From Lysobacteraceae bacterium SCN 69-320 (lineage in GTDB: Bacteria > Pseudomonadota > Gammaproteobacteria > Xanthomonadales > Rhodanobacteraceae): DNA of 64,000 nucleotides. Shown in pieces: positions 20,639-29,163 of this stretch (its first letter is position 1; each line of letters starts with the position of its first letter). A model generated the notes under the pieces. That model was given only the letters and a program-made list of their open reading frames with translations, did not search any database and was not told the DNA's origin. Both the position numbers and the translations under genes were made by a program. The DNA lies in contig MEFP01000006.1 in the NCBI GenBank assembly GCA_001725155.1, positions 186,001 through 250,000 of the forward strand. Reading direction: 5' to 3'.

Positions 20639-22099
20639 TCAGAACTCCAGCCCGTCGGTGAACAGGCTGTCGCCCTTGAGCCGCGTGACCGTGTAGTCGA
20701 AGTCGCGCACGCCGTTCGGCAGGTTCTGCGTCCACAGCCGGGAGCCGGCGAGCACGATGCGCCCGTGGTCGAGGGTCAGGCCACCGGTCTCGTGGTTGGT
20801 CGGCTGGCCGCTGCCGGCGTTCGGATACGCGATCAGCGCGATCGACGAACTGCCGCCGCCGAGGCCGGAGGCGAACTGCGTATCCGGCTGGCCGCTGGCC
20901 GACAGTTGCACCACCCACTGCACGCGGCCCGGGTCCGCGTTCAGCGGCGCCGACGCCGTGGTGCCGGCGAGCAGGATGCCGCCGTCGCTGCGCACGCGCA
21001 GGTCGGTCAGACGCAGGTCCGGCAGGAAGCTGTTGTAGACGTTCACGCCGCTGCCGAAACCCGCGACATAACTGCCGCTGCTGTTGATGCGCGTCACGAG
21101 GTAGTTGTTGCTGACCGTGCCCGACACCGAACGCTCGGCTTCTCCCGCGACCAGGATGTTGCCGTCGGACGTCGCGGCCAGCGCGCGGGCGCGGTCCTGG
21201 TTGTCGCCGCCGAGGTTGTAGCCGATCGTGCGCAGGCCCTGGGTGCGCTGGGTACCGGCGCAGGCCGCCGTGTTCGGGCAGAACGTGGTGTCTTCCGAGC
21301 CGTTCAGCGCGCTGATCTTCGCGATCGCGAAATCGTTGCCGGCTTCGTCGGCCGCGTAGCCGGCCACGTAGAGCCAGTTGCCCTGCAGCAGCAGCGCCTC
21401 GGCGCCGTCGACGTCGCCGCCGGGATGGCTGGCGTCGATGTCGAACGCGATGAACGTGCTGCCGTTGCCGCTGAAGGTGCTCAGCGGGGCCGCATCGGGC
21501 GATGCGAGCTTCATGACGAGGAAGTCGTAGTCCGTCGCGCTGAGCTGCACCTGACCGGCCAGGTAGATCTGCCCGGCGCCGTCGACGGTCACGGCGCTGG
21601 CGGTGTCGGTACCGTCGGCGACGGCGTCGACCGGCAGCCGGCGGCAGCCGTCCGGCGCGATGTCGGTGTCCGGAAAGCCGTCGAGGTTGTAGCGGCAGAC
21701 TACCGGGTCGTAGTCGAGCAGGGCGCCGCCGGGCTTGCGGCCATAGCCGGCCACGACGATGCGCCGGACCGGATCCAGCGCGACGCCGGTCACGGCCTGC
21801 AGCGGGGCCGTGCGCGCGATCTTGCCGCTGACGCCGAACGAGGTGTCGAGCGAGCCGTCGGGTTTGAACGCGGCCAGTCCGACCGCGCCCGCATCGACGT
21901 AGCCGATGACGAGGTAGCGGCCGTTGCGCGGATCGACGATGACCCGCTGGGCGAAATCGCCCCTGGCCGTGGTCAGGTCATAGGCCAGCGGCTGCAGGCC
22001 GTCGCCGCTGAAGCGCGGATCGGTATCGCCTTCCCGGGCGGTTGCGGCGGCGGCGACGGTCGCCAGCAGCGCCGCTGCAATACAGCGAAGCGGTTGCAT
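20639..22099 (-). CDS. secreted delta-60 repeat beta-propeller protein
   Basis: A 486-aa exported protein. A signal peptide covers residues 1-21 (CIAAALLATVAAAATA). Repeats of about 60 residues follow with the delta-60 pattern (FxPDGSLDTSFG, ALDPVRRIVVAGY, GSDTSF-like), typical of a beta-propeller. No catalytic motif is seen; such proteins may bind surfaces or ligands. The last residues are SLFTDGLEF, similar to the tail of an unrelated exported protein at 53708-54826. It is a single gene convergent with gcvP. Confidence 0.8.
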   Translation of the reverse strand: MQPLRCIAAALLATVAAAATAREGDTDPRFSGDGLQPLAYDLTTARGDFAQRVIVDPRNGRYLVIGYVDAGAVGLAAFKPDGSLDTSFGVSGKIARTAPLQAVTGVALDPVRRIVVAGYGRKPGGALLDYDPVVCRYNLDGFPDTDIAPDGCRRLPVDAVADGTDTASAVTVDGAGQIYLAGQVQLSATDYDFLVMKLASPDAAPLSTFSGNGSTFIAFDIDASHPGGDVDGAEALLLQGNWLYVAGYAADEAGNDFAIAKISALNGSEDTTFCPNTAACAGTQRTQGLRTIGYNLGGDNQDRARALAATSDGNILVAGEAERSVSGTVSNNYLVTRINSSGSYVAGFGSGVNVYNSFLPDLRLTDLRVRSDGGILLAGTTASAPLNADPGRVQWVVQLSASGQPDTQFASGLGGGSSSIALIAYPNAGSGQPTNHETGGLTLDHGRIVLAGSRLWTQNLPNGVRDFDYTVTRLKGDSLFTDGLEF

Positions 22100-22219
22100 G
22101 ATGTCCTCCCCTCTGCGACGGCGCAGTGCCGTCTGCCGGGGGAAGGGATACGAAATAGCGGCCGGAATCGTGACAGCCCGCCGCCGGCCGGTTGCGGCCG
22201 AGCCGGGACCCGTCGGCCG

Positions 22220-22858
22220 TCAGCCCGCCGCGCGCCGCTCCACGCCCGCATGGCGGCGCTGGAAGCGCTGTGCCTTGGCGGTGTTGCCGCAGGTGGCCAT
22301 GTCGCACCAGCGCCGGCGGCCGCTCTTGGAGGTGTCGAGGAATACCCAGCCGCAGTCGTGGCCGTCGCAGATGCGCAGCCGTGCGAACTCCGCTTCTTCG
22401 AGCAGCGCGATCGCGCGGATCGCCACGACGTGAGTGATCAGATCCAGCTGCGACAGCTGCGGCGTCCAGCTGCGCAGCGCACGGCCGTCGCTGCGGCGCA
22501 GCTGGGCCGCGGCGGCCGCGGCGGCGTAAGCCGCATGGATGCGCTGCAGGTCGGCCTCGGCCGGCGTGCGGCCGCGCAGCAGCGCGTACAGGGTCGAGCA
22601 CAGCGCTTCGCGCAGCAGCTTGAGGCGGCCCAGCGCGGCGCGCGCCTTGGCCGGCGAGGCCGCGGCGAGGCGTCCCAGGGCGGCCAGGTCGCGCACGCCG
22701 AACGCGTCGTTGGCGCGCGCCCACTGCAGCAGCGCGGCGTAGTCGGGCAGCCGGTCCCGCGGCGCGCCGTCGCGCGCGGTCACGGTGTTGACCAGATCCA
22801 GTGCGAGGTCGCCGCCGATCAGATCGTCGGCGTGGAAGACGTGAGGCTCTATGCGCAT
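22220..22858 (-). CDS. ABATE/CGNR zinc-finger transcriptional regulator
   Basis: A 212-aa protein with an N-terminal ABATE domain (ALDLVNT near residue 19) and a C-terminal CGNR zinc finger around residues 162-203, where two cysteines (CDGHDCGWVF) and the pair in CDMATCGN bind zinc, followed by basic residues for DNA contact. Family members are putative stress-ligand regulators. It starts 20 bp after the end of the RND outer-membrane gene on the same strand, suggesting it is the last gene of the efflux operon. Confidence 0.85.
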   Translation of the reverse strand: MRIEPHVFHADDLIGGDLALDLVNTVTARDGAPRDRLPDYAALLQWARANDAFGVRDLAALGRLAAASPAKARAALGRLKLLREALCSTLYALLRGRTPAEADLQRIHAAYAAAAAAAQLRRSDGRALRSWTPQLSQLDLITHVVAIRAIALLEEAEFARLRICDGHDCGWVFLDTSKSGRRRWCDMATCGNTAKAQRFQRRHAGVERRAAG

Positions 22859-22878
22859 GACTACCCCTGAAAGCCGGA

Positions 22879-24396
22879 TTACGGGTTGAGAGACGGCGCC
22901 GACGCGCCGCTGCCTGTCGCTGACGCCGCGGCGCTCCCGGTGGCCGCGGCGACGGGATCGGATGCCGCGGCGTCGTCGCGCCAGCCGCCGCCGAGAGCGC
23001 GGATCAGCGCCACGCTCGCGCGCAGCTGGCGCGTGTCCAGATCCAGCGCCGCGCGCTGCGCGGCCAGCGCGACGGTCTGCGACTGCACGACTTCGAGATA
23101 ACTGACTGCGCCTTCGCGATAGCGCGTCATCGCGAAATCCAGCGAGCGCCGCGCCGAGGCCACGGCCGATTCCTCGGCGTCGGCGGCGACCTTGTAGTGC
23201 TGCAGCAGGGCCAGGTTGTCCTCGACCTGCTGGAACGCGCCGAGCACGACGCCGCGGTAGCGCGCACCGGCCTCGTCGAGCGCGGCTTGCGCCTGCGCGG
23301 TCTGTGCGCGGCGCTTGCCGGCATCGAACAGATCCAGCAGCAGGCTGGGGCCTATGGCCCAGGCCGCGTTCGGCGCGCTGAGCCAGCCGCCGGGCTGATT
23401 GCTCTGATAGCCGAACGTCGCGCCGAGACTGATGGACGGGAACCAGGCCGCGCGCGCGATGCCGACCGTCGCATTGGCCGCGGCGACGCGGCGCTGCGCC
23501 GCGGCGATGTCGGGCCGGCGCTGCAGCAGGGTCGAGGGCAGGTCCAGCGGTATCACCGGCAGGCGGATGGCCGCATCTGACGCGGGCAGTGCGAACGCCG
23601 CCGGCGCCTCGCCGACCAGCGCGGCGATCGCATGTTCGGCCAGCGCGCGCTGGGCCTTGTTCTGCGCCGACTGCGAGCGTGCCATGTCGAGCTGGGTCTG
23701 CGCGCGTGCGACGTCCAGGCCCGAAGCGATGCCGGCGTCGCGGCGCTTCTGCGTCAATGCGACGGCCTTGTCGTAGGCGGCGACCGTGCCGTCGAGCAAG
23801 GCGGCCTGCTGGTCGAGTCCGCGCAGCACGATGTAGTCGTCGGCGAGTTCAGCCTGCAGGCTCAGGCGCGCCGATTCGAGATCGGCCGCGGCGGCGGCAC
23901 TCGCGTGTTCGCCGGCGGCGACGCTGTTGCGGACGCGGCCCCAGAGATCGAGCTCGTAGCCGGCGCTCAGGCCCACGTCGTAGGACTCGTAGAAGCGCGG
24001 CAGCGCGTTGCCGCCCGGCGGACGTGTCGCCGACTGGCGCGCCCGCGCAGCGTCGGCGCTCAGGCCCAGGCTCGGAAACAGGCCCGAGCGCAGTTGATCG
24101 CCGTAGGCGCGCGCCTGTTCATAGCGCGCGAGCGCAGCGGCCAGGTCCGGGCTGCCGGCGAGCAGGCGCTGTTGCAGGCCATCGAGCTCGCGCTCGCCGT
24201 ACAGGCCCCACCAGGCCGCACGCGGCAAGCCGTCGGCCGGTGCCGCAGCCGTCCACGGCGCCTGTTCCTTGTAGTGCTCGCCGGCGGCGATTTCGGGCAG
24301 CCGCAGCGGCGGCGTCAGCGAGCAGCCGGCCAGCGCCGTCGCGAGCACGGCGGCGACGGCGGCATTACGCAGGGCGCGATGATCAGTTCTTGCCAT
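22879..24396 (-). CDS. RND efflux outer membrane lipoprotein (NodT/OprM family)
   Basis: Outer-membrane channel of a tripartite efflux pump, 505 aa. The signal peptide ends in the lipobox LAGC (Cys about 26), and two OEP repeats follow, with the WWGLYGERELD block near residue 62 and the long coiled-coil helices of the TolC fold. Start at 24396 overlaps the adaptor gene by 14 bp. A low-complexity Ala/Ser-rich C-terminal tail follows the barrel region. Last of three pump genes. Confidence 0.9.
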   Translation of the reverse strand: MARTDHRALRNAAVAAVLATALAGCSLTPPLRLPEIAAGEHYKEQAPWTAAAPADGLPRAAWWGLYGERELDGLQQRLLAGSPDLAAALARYEQARAYGDQLRSGLFPSLGLSADAARARQSATRPPGGNALPRFYESYDVGLSAGYELDLWGRVRNSVAAGEHASAAAAADLESARLSLQAELADDYIVLRGLDQQAALLDGTVAAYDKAVALTQKRRDAGIASGLDVARAQTQLDMARSQSAQNKAQRALAEHAIAALVGEAPAAFALPASDAAIRLPVIPLDLPSTLLQRRPDIAAAQRRVAAANATVGIARAAWFPSISLGATFGYQSNQPGGWLSAPNAAWAIGPSLLLDLFDAGKRRAQTAQAQAALDEAGARYRGVVLGAFQQVEDNLALLQHYKVAADAEESAVASARRSLDFAMTRYREGAVSYLEVVQSQTVALAAQRAALDLDTRQLRASVALIRALGGGWRDDAAASDPVAAATGSAAASATGSGASAPSLNP

Positions 24397-25561
24397 TGCC
24401 GGCCTTTCCTGCGGCGGCCGGCGCCGCGTTGTCGACGACATGCACCGTGTCGCCTTCGGCGACGCCGTCGGGCGGCGTCTCGATGACGCGATCCGCGGCG
24501 GCGAGGCCGGTCGCGATCTCCACGGTCTTGCCGAGATCGCGCGCGATCGTGACCGCCTTGAACGCGACCTTGTCGCCGCTGACGGTGGCCACGCGCAGGC
24601 CGGACTGATCGAAGATCAGCGCGCTGGCCGGTATGCGCAGCGCGGTGTCGTTCTGCGGCAGCGCGAAGCTCACGTTGGCATAGCCGCCGGGCAGCAGTTC
24701 GCCGCCGGCGTTGTCGACGCTGAGCTGGATCAGGGTCGTGCCGGTGGCGGCGTTGACCGCCTGCGAGAACGCCTCGACCTTGGCGGTGTAGTGCTGGCCC
24801 GGCCGCTCGGGCACGTCGATGCGCGCTTGGCTGTCGGCGGCGATGCTCGTCGCATAGCTCTGCGGCACGTTGACGTAGATGCGCAGGCGCGAGGTGTCGG
24901 AGACCACGAACAGTTCCGCGCCGGTGCCGCTGCCGTTGATCAGCGCGCCGACGTCGGTGTCGCGCGCGGTGACCACGCCGTCGAACGGCGCGACGATGCG
25001 CGTGAAATTCTCGGTGGCCTGCAGGCGTTCGACATTGGCGCGCGCGGCGTTGGCCAGCGCGCGCTTGGCCTTCAGGTCGCCGTTCTTCTCGTCGACTTCC
25101 TGCTGCGACACCGAGTCGGAACCGAGCATGGACTGCCAGCGCCTGGCCGTGGTCTCGGCGAGCGCGGCATTCGCCTCGGCGCTGGCCAGGTCGGCCCGGG
25201 CCTGCAGCAGCTGCTGCTGCACGTCGGGCGCTTCGATCTCGGCCAGCAGCTGGCCGGCCTTGACGCGCGCGCCGATGTCGACTTTCCAGCTCTTCAGATA
25301 GCCCGACACGCGCGCATGAATGGGCGCGCGGGAGTAGGCCTCGATGCGGCCCGGCAAGGCGAGCGCGGACGCTTCGCCGGCGGTGCCCGGCGTTACCACG
25401 CGCACGCTCGGTGCGGCCTGCGCCTGGGTCCATTCCTTGAGCCGGGCATGGCCCGAGGCGCGCGAACCGATGCCGAGCGCGACGACCAGCGCCGCGACGA
25501 CGGCGGCGGCGGCGCCGGTGAGTTTGAGGCCGCGGCGCGGCGCGGTCGGATCAGACGGCAT
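24383..25561 (-). CDS. RND efflux periplasmic adaptor (membrane fusion protein)
   Basis: A 392-aa adaptor linking the inner-membrane pump to the outer-membrane channel. One N-terminal anchor/signal helix (residues 12-32) is followed by the biotinyl-lipoyl-like half domains (SGYLKSWKVDIGARVKAGQ near residue 85), an alpha-helical hairpin and beta-barrel/MP domains. The start at 25561 overlaps the pump gene stop by 11 bp, so the pump genes are tightly coupled. Confidence 0.9.
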   Translation of the reverse strand: MPSDPTAPRRGLKLTGAAAAVVAALVVALGIGSRASGHARLKEWTQAQAAPSVRVVTPGTAGEASALALPGRIEAYSRAPIHARVSGYLKSWKVDIGARVKAGQLLAEIEAPDVQQQLLQARADLASAEANAALAETTARRWQSMLGSDSVSQQEVDEKNGDLKAKRALANAARANVERLQATENFTRIVAPFDGVVTARDTDVGALINGSGTGAELFVVSDTSRLRIYVNVPQSYATSIAADSQARIDVPERPGQHYTAKVEAFSQAVNAATGTTLIQLSVDNAGGELLPGGYANVSFALPQNDTALRIPASALIFDQSGLRVATVSGDKVAFKAVTIARDLGKTVEIATGLAAADRVIETPPDGVAEGDTVHVVDNAAPAAAGKAGNGKN

Positions 25562-28500
25562 GAGGCTCTCCGGAAACGATGACGCGGTCGTCACGGCGGC
25601 GCTGCGCGCGGCCATGCACGATGCTGAAGACGACGGGTACGAAGACGAGGGTGGCGAACGTGGCGAAGATCAGGCCGCCGACGACGGCGCGGCCCAGCGG
25701 CGCGTTCTGCTCGCCGCCTTCGCCGAGGCCCAGCGCCATCGGCGCCATGCCGATGATCATGGCCAGCGCCGTCATCAGCACCGGACGGAAGCGCACGAAG
25801 CCGGCATCCAGCGCCGCGGCCGTCGCGTCGCCGAGCTGCTCCAGGCGTTCGCGCGCGAAACTGATGACGAGCACGCTGTTGGCCGTGGCCACGCCCATGC
25901 ACATGATCGCGCCGGTCAGCGCCGGCACCGACAGGGTCGTGAACGTCGTGAACAGCATCCAGACGATGCCGGCCAGCGCCGCGGGCAGCGCGCTGATGAT
26001 GACGAGCGGATCGCTCCAGGACTGGAAGTTCACCACGATCAGCAGATAGATCAGCACGATCGCGCCGACCAGACCGAGGAACAGGCCGGAGAAGGCCGAG
26101 TTCATCGTGCGCACCTGGCCCAGCAGATGCACCTGCACGCCCTTGGGCTGCTCGGCTGCGTGCGCGGCGACGATGCGCTGGATCTCCGCGGCGACGGCGC
26201 CGAGGTCGCGGCCCTGCGGCGTGGCGTAGATCTGCACCAGCGGCTGGATGTCGTACTGCGAAACCACGGCGCTGGCCGTGCCGCGCTCGATGCTGGCCAC
26301 GCCGCCCAGCAGCTGCGGCGCGCGCGCGCCGGCGGAGGTCAGCGGCACGCTCATCAGAGCGGCTAGGGAATCCATGTCGTACTGCGGCGTCTGCATGACG
26401 ATGGGGTATTGCACGCCGTTCTGCGGGTTGAGCCAGAACGTCGGCGCGACCTGGCTGGAGCCGGCGAGATTCACGACGAGGCTGTTGGTCACGTCGCGCT
26501 CGGTCATGCCGACGTACTGCGCGCGCGTGCGGTCGACGTCGACCTTGAACAGCGGTGCGGCGGCCGACTGCTGGATGCGTGCGTCGGCGACGCCGGGCAC
26601 CTGGCGGATCTCGTGCAGCAGTTTCTGCGCATGGGCGTAGTTCGCCGCCGCATTCGGACCGCGGATCTGCAGGTCGATCGGCGCCGGCGCGCCGAAGTTG
26701 AGGATCTGCGTGACGATGTCGGCCGGCAGGAACGAGAAGGTCACGCCGGGGAAGCGTCGCGGCAATTCCTCGCGCAGCCGGCGCACGTATTCCTCGGTCG
26801 GCCGATGGCCTTCGCGCAGGCTGATCTGGATGTCGCCGTCCTGCGAGCCGATGGTGCCGGTGTTGTTGTAGGCGAGGTTGATGCCCGAGATCGGCATGCC
26901 GACGTTGTCGACCAGGGAGCCGAGTTCCGCGGGCGGAATGATCTCGCGTATGGCCTGCTGGATCTGCGCGAAGCGATTGGCCGTCTCCTCCACGCGCGTG
27001 CCGACCTGGGCGCGCGCATGCATGAGGATCTGGCCCGCGTCCACGCTCGGGAAGAAGTTGCGGCCGAGGAACGGCACGAGCAGGAACGAGGCCAGCACGA
27101 CGGCGAGGAAGCCGGACACGAAGCCGCGCCGGTGCACGAGGGCCAGGCCGAGCAGGTCGCGGTAGCCTTCGCGGAACCGCTCGAAGCGCGCCTCGAAGCC
27201 GCGCTGGAAGCGCACGAGCGGATTGCCGCTGCGGCCCAGGGCCGTGTCGTTGCCGTGCAGGTCGGTGTGCGGCGCATGCGGCTTGAGCAGGTACTTGGCC
27301 ATGGTCGGTACCAAGGTTCGCGACAGGATGAACGACCAGGTCATCGCGAACATCACGGCCAGCGCCATGGGCACGAACAGGAAGCGCGCCACCCCCTCGA
27401 GGAAGAACATCGGCACGAACACGATGCAGATGCACAGCAGCGAGACGAAGGCCGGCGTGACGATCTGCTGCGCGCCGTCGAGGATGGCGGTCTCGACGTC
27501 CTTGCCCTGTTCCAGGTGCCAGTTGATGTTCTCGATCGTGACGGTCGCGTCGTCGACGAGGATGCCGACGGCCAGCGCGAGCCCGCCGAGGGTCATGATG
27601 TTCAAGGTTTCGCCGAACGCGGCCAGGGTCGCGATCGCGCCGAGGATGGACAGCGGAATCGACACGGCGATGATCGCGGTGGAGCGCCAGCTGCCGAGGA
27701 ACAGCAGGATCATCAGGCTGGTCAGCGCCGCGGCGATCAGTCCTTCCTTGGCCACGCCGCCGATCGCTGCACGCACGAACAGGGATTGGTCGCCGATCGG
27801 CTTGATCTCCAGGTCCTCGGGCAGGCCGGGCTTGATCGCCTCGGTCATCATTTTGATGCCGGCGATGATCGCCAGGGTCGAGGCCGATCCGTTCTTGAAC
27901 ACCGTCAGCAGCACCGAGCGGTTGCCGTCGACGTGGACGATGTTGCTCTGCGGCGGATTGCCGTCGCGCACGTTGGCCACGTCGCGTATGGTGACCATCG
28001 CGCCGTTGACCGTCTTGATCGGCATCTGCGCGATCGCGTCGAGATCCGACGGCGCGTTGTTGAGCTGTATCGTGTATTCGAAGCCGCCGATCTTCTGCGT
28101 GCCGACCGGCGTGATCAGGTTCTGCGCGGCCAGCGCGGTCGCCACGTCCTGGCCGGACAGGCCGCGTGCCTGCAGCGCGGCGGGATCGAGGTCGATCTGC
28201 ACCTGGCGCGACTTGCCGCCGAAGGGAAACGGCACGGCCGCGCCGGGTACCGTGACCAGCCGCGTACGCACGTTGTTGACGCCCAGGTCGCCGAGCGTCT
28301 GCTCGCTCATGCCCTTGCCCGACAGGGCGAGCTGCAGGATCGGCACGGTCGACGCGTTGTAGTTGATGATCAGCGGCGGATTCACGCCCGGCGGCATCTG
28401 CCGCAGCAATGTCTGCGAGATCGCGGTGACCTGCGCGTTGGCCGTGTTGATGTCGACCGTCGGCTGGAAAAAGATCTTGATGACGCCGAAGCCGGTATAG

Positions 28501-28757
28501 GAGTTGGCCTCGATGTGCTCGATGTCGTTGACCGTCGTCGTCAGCGCGCGCTGGAACGGCGTGGTGATGCGGCCGGCCATCGCATCGGGCGGCAGGCCGG
28601 TGTATTGCCAGACCACGCTGATGACCGGGATGCGGATTTCCGGAAAGATGTCGGTCGGCGTGCGTAATGCCGCGAGCGGACCGATGAGCAGGAGCAGCAG
28701 CGCCAGGACGACGAAGGTATACGGGCGGCGCAGTGCGGTACGAACGATGCCGAGCAT
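25551..28757 (-). CDS. RND efflux transporter permease (HAE1-like)
   Basis: A 1068-aa inner-membrane pump. The first transmembrane helix lies at residues 12-30, followed by the first porter domain, then the helix bundle with the proton-relay motif VGILVDDATV and a second repeat ending near residue 1055. ATG at 28757 (MLGIVRTALRR) is chosen; an upstream in-frame ATG at 28814 would add 19 non-conserved residues. Substrate range cannot be inferred. It heads the operon pump-adaptor-channel-CGNR regulator; no divergent regulator is adjacent. Confidence 0.92.
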   Translation of the reverse strand: MLGIVRTALRRPYTFVVLALLLLLIGPLAALRTPTDIFPEIRIPVISVVWQYTGLPPDAMAGRITTPFQRALTTTVNDIEHIEANSYTGFGVIKIFFQPTVDINTANAQVTAISQTLLRQMPPGVNPPLIINYNASTVPILQLALSGKGMSEQTLGDLGVNNVRTRLVTVPGAAVPFPFGGKSRQVQIDLDPAALQARGLSGQDVATALAAQNLITPVGTQKIGGFEYTIQLNNAPSDLDAIAQMPIKTVNGAMVTIRDVANVRDGNPPQSNIVHVDGNRSVLLTVFKNGSASTLAIIAGIKMMTEAIKPGLPEDLEIKPIGDQSLFVRAAIGGVAKEGLIAAALTSLMILLFLGSWRSTAIIAVSIPLSILGAIATLAAFGETLNIMTLGGLALAVGILVDDATVTIENINWHLEQGKDVETAILDGAQQIVTPAFVSLLCICIVFVPMFFLEGVARFLFVPMALAVMFAMTWSFILSRTLVPTMAKYLLKPHAPHTDLHGNDTALGRSGNPLVRFQRGFEARFERFREGYRDLLGLALVHRRGFVSGFLAVVLASFLLVPFLGRNFFPSVDAGQILMHARAQVGTRVEETANRFAQIQQAIREIIPPAELGSLVDNVGMPISGINLAYNNTGTIGSQDGDIQISLREGHRPTEEYVRRLREELPRRFPGVTFSFLPADIVTQILNFGAPAPIDLQIRGPNAAANYAHAQKLLHEIRQVPGVADARIQQSAAAPLFKVDVDRTRAQYVGMTERDVTNSLVVNLAGSSQVAPTFWLNPQNGVQYPIVMQTPQYDMDSLAALMSVPLTSAGARAPQLLGGVASIERGTASAVVSQYDIQPLVQIYATPQGRDLGAVAAEIQRIVAAHAAEQPKGVQVHLLGQVRTMNSAFSGLFLGLVGAIVLIYLLIVVNFQSWSDPLVIISALPAALAGIVWMLFTTFTTLSVPALTGAIMCMGVATANSVLVISFARERLEQLGDATAAALDAGFVRFRPVLMTALAMIIGMAPMALGLGEGGEQNAPLGRAVVGGLIFATFATLVFVPVVFSIVHGRAQRRRDDRVIVSGEPHAV

Positions 28758-29100
28758 GGAGAACCGTGAGCGATGGTGCGCCGCACTAGTATGCGGCGCA
28801 GGTTCGAATACCAAGCCCGCGGCCGAATGAAGATTTTTTTAGGAACGACGAATGCACTCCGGCGTGACTGCGGTCGTCGCGCCGAAGCGTTGCTGCACAT
28901 CGCCGTGACGAGGTGCGGGGATGTCGACCGCACGGCGCCCGGCGGCGCGGCTACGACCATGGTCTAGCCGCCGGGACACCGGTATCGGCGGTTTTGACGG
29001 TGAGTGATGGCACTTGCCTTGTCGCGCTGGCCGATGTGGCAGATCGTGCATGCGTGATCCGGCATCGGTCTGGCGGCCGAGCCGGTCAGTGGATGGCGCG

Positions 29101-29134
29101 AAAATAAAGCGGCGGGCTCTTGCGAGCCCGCCGC
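29101..29134 (-). terminator. rho-independent terminator after the subtilase gene
   Basis: A perfect 11-bp stem GCGGCGGGCTC/GAGCCCGCCGC with a 4-nt loop is followed on the minus strand by TTTATTTT. It lies 30 bp after the subtilase stop codon. The remaining gap 28758-29100 holds no gene that I recognise. Confidence 0.88.
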
Positions 29135-29163
29135 GGGTCCGGCGATGGCGCCGTGGTCGATGC

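Noticed and set aside
26409-28667. A 752-aa frame antisense to the RND pump
   Set aside because: Shadow of the pump gene; no motif.
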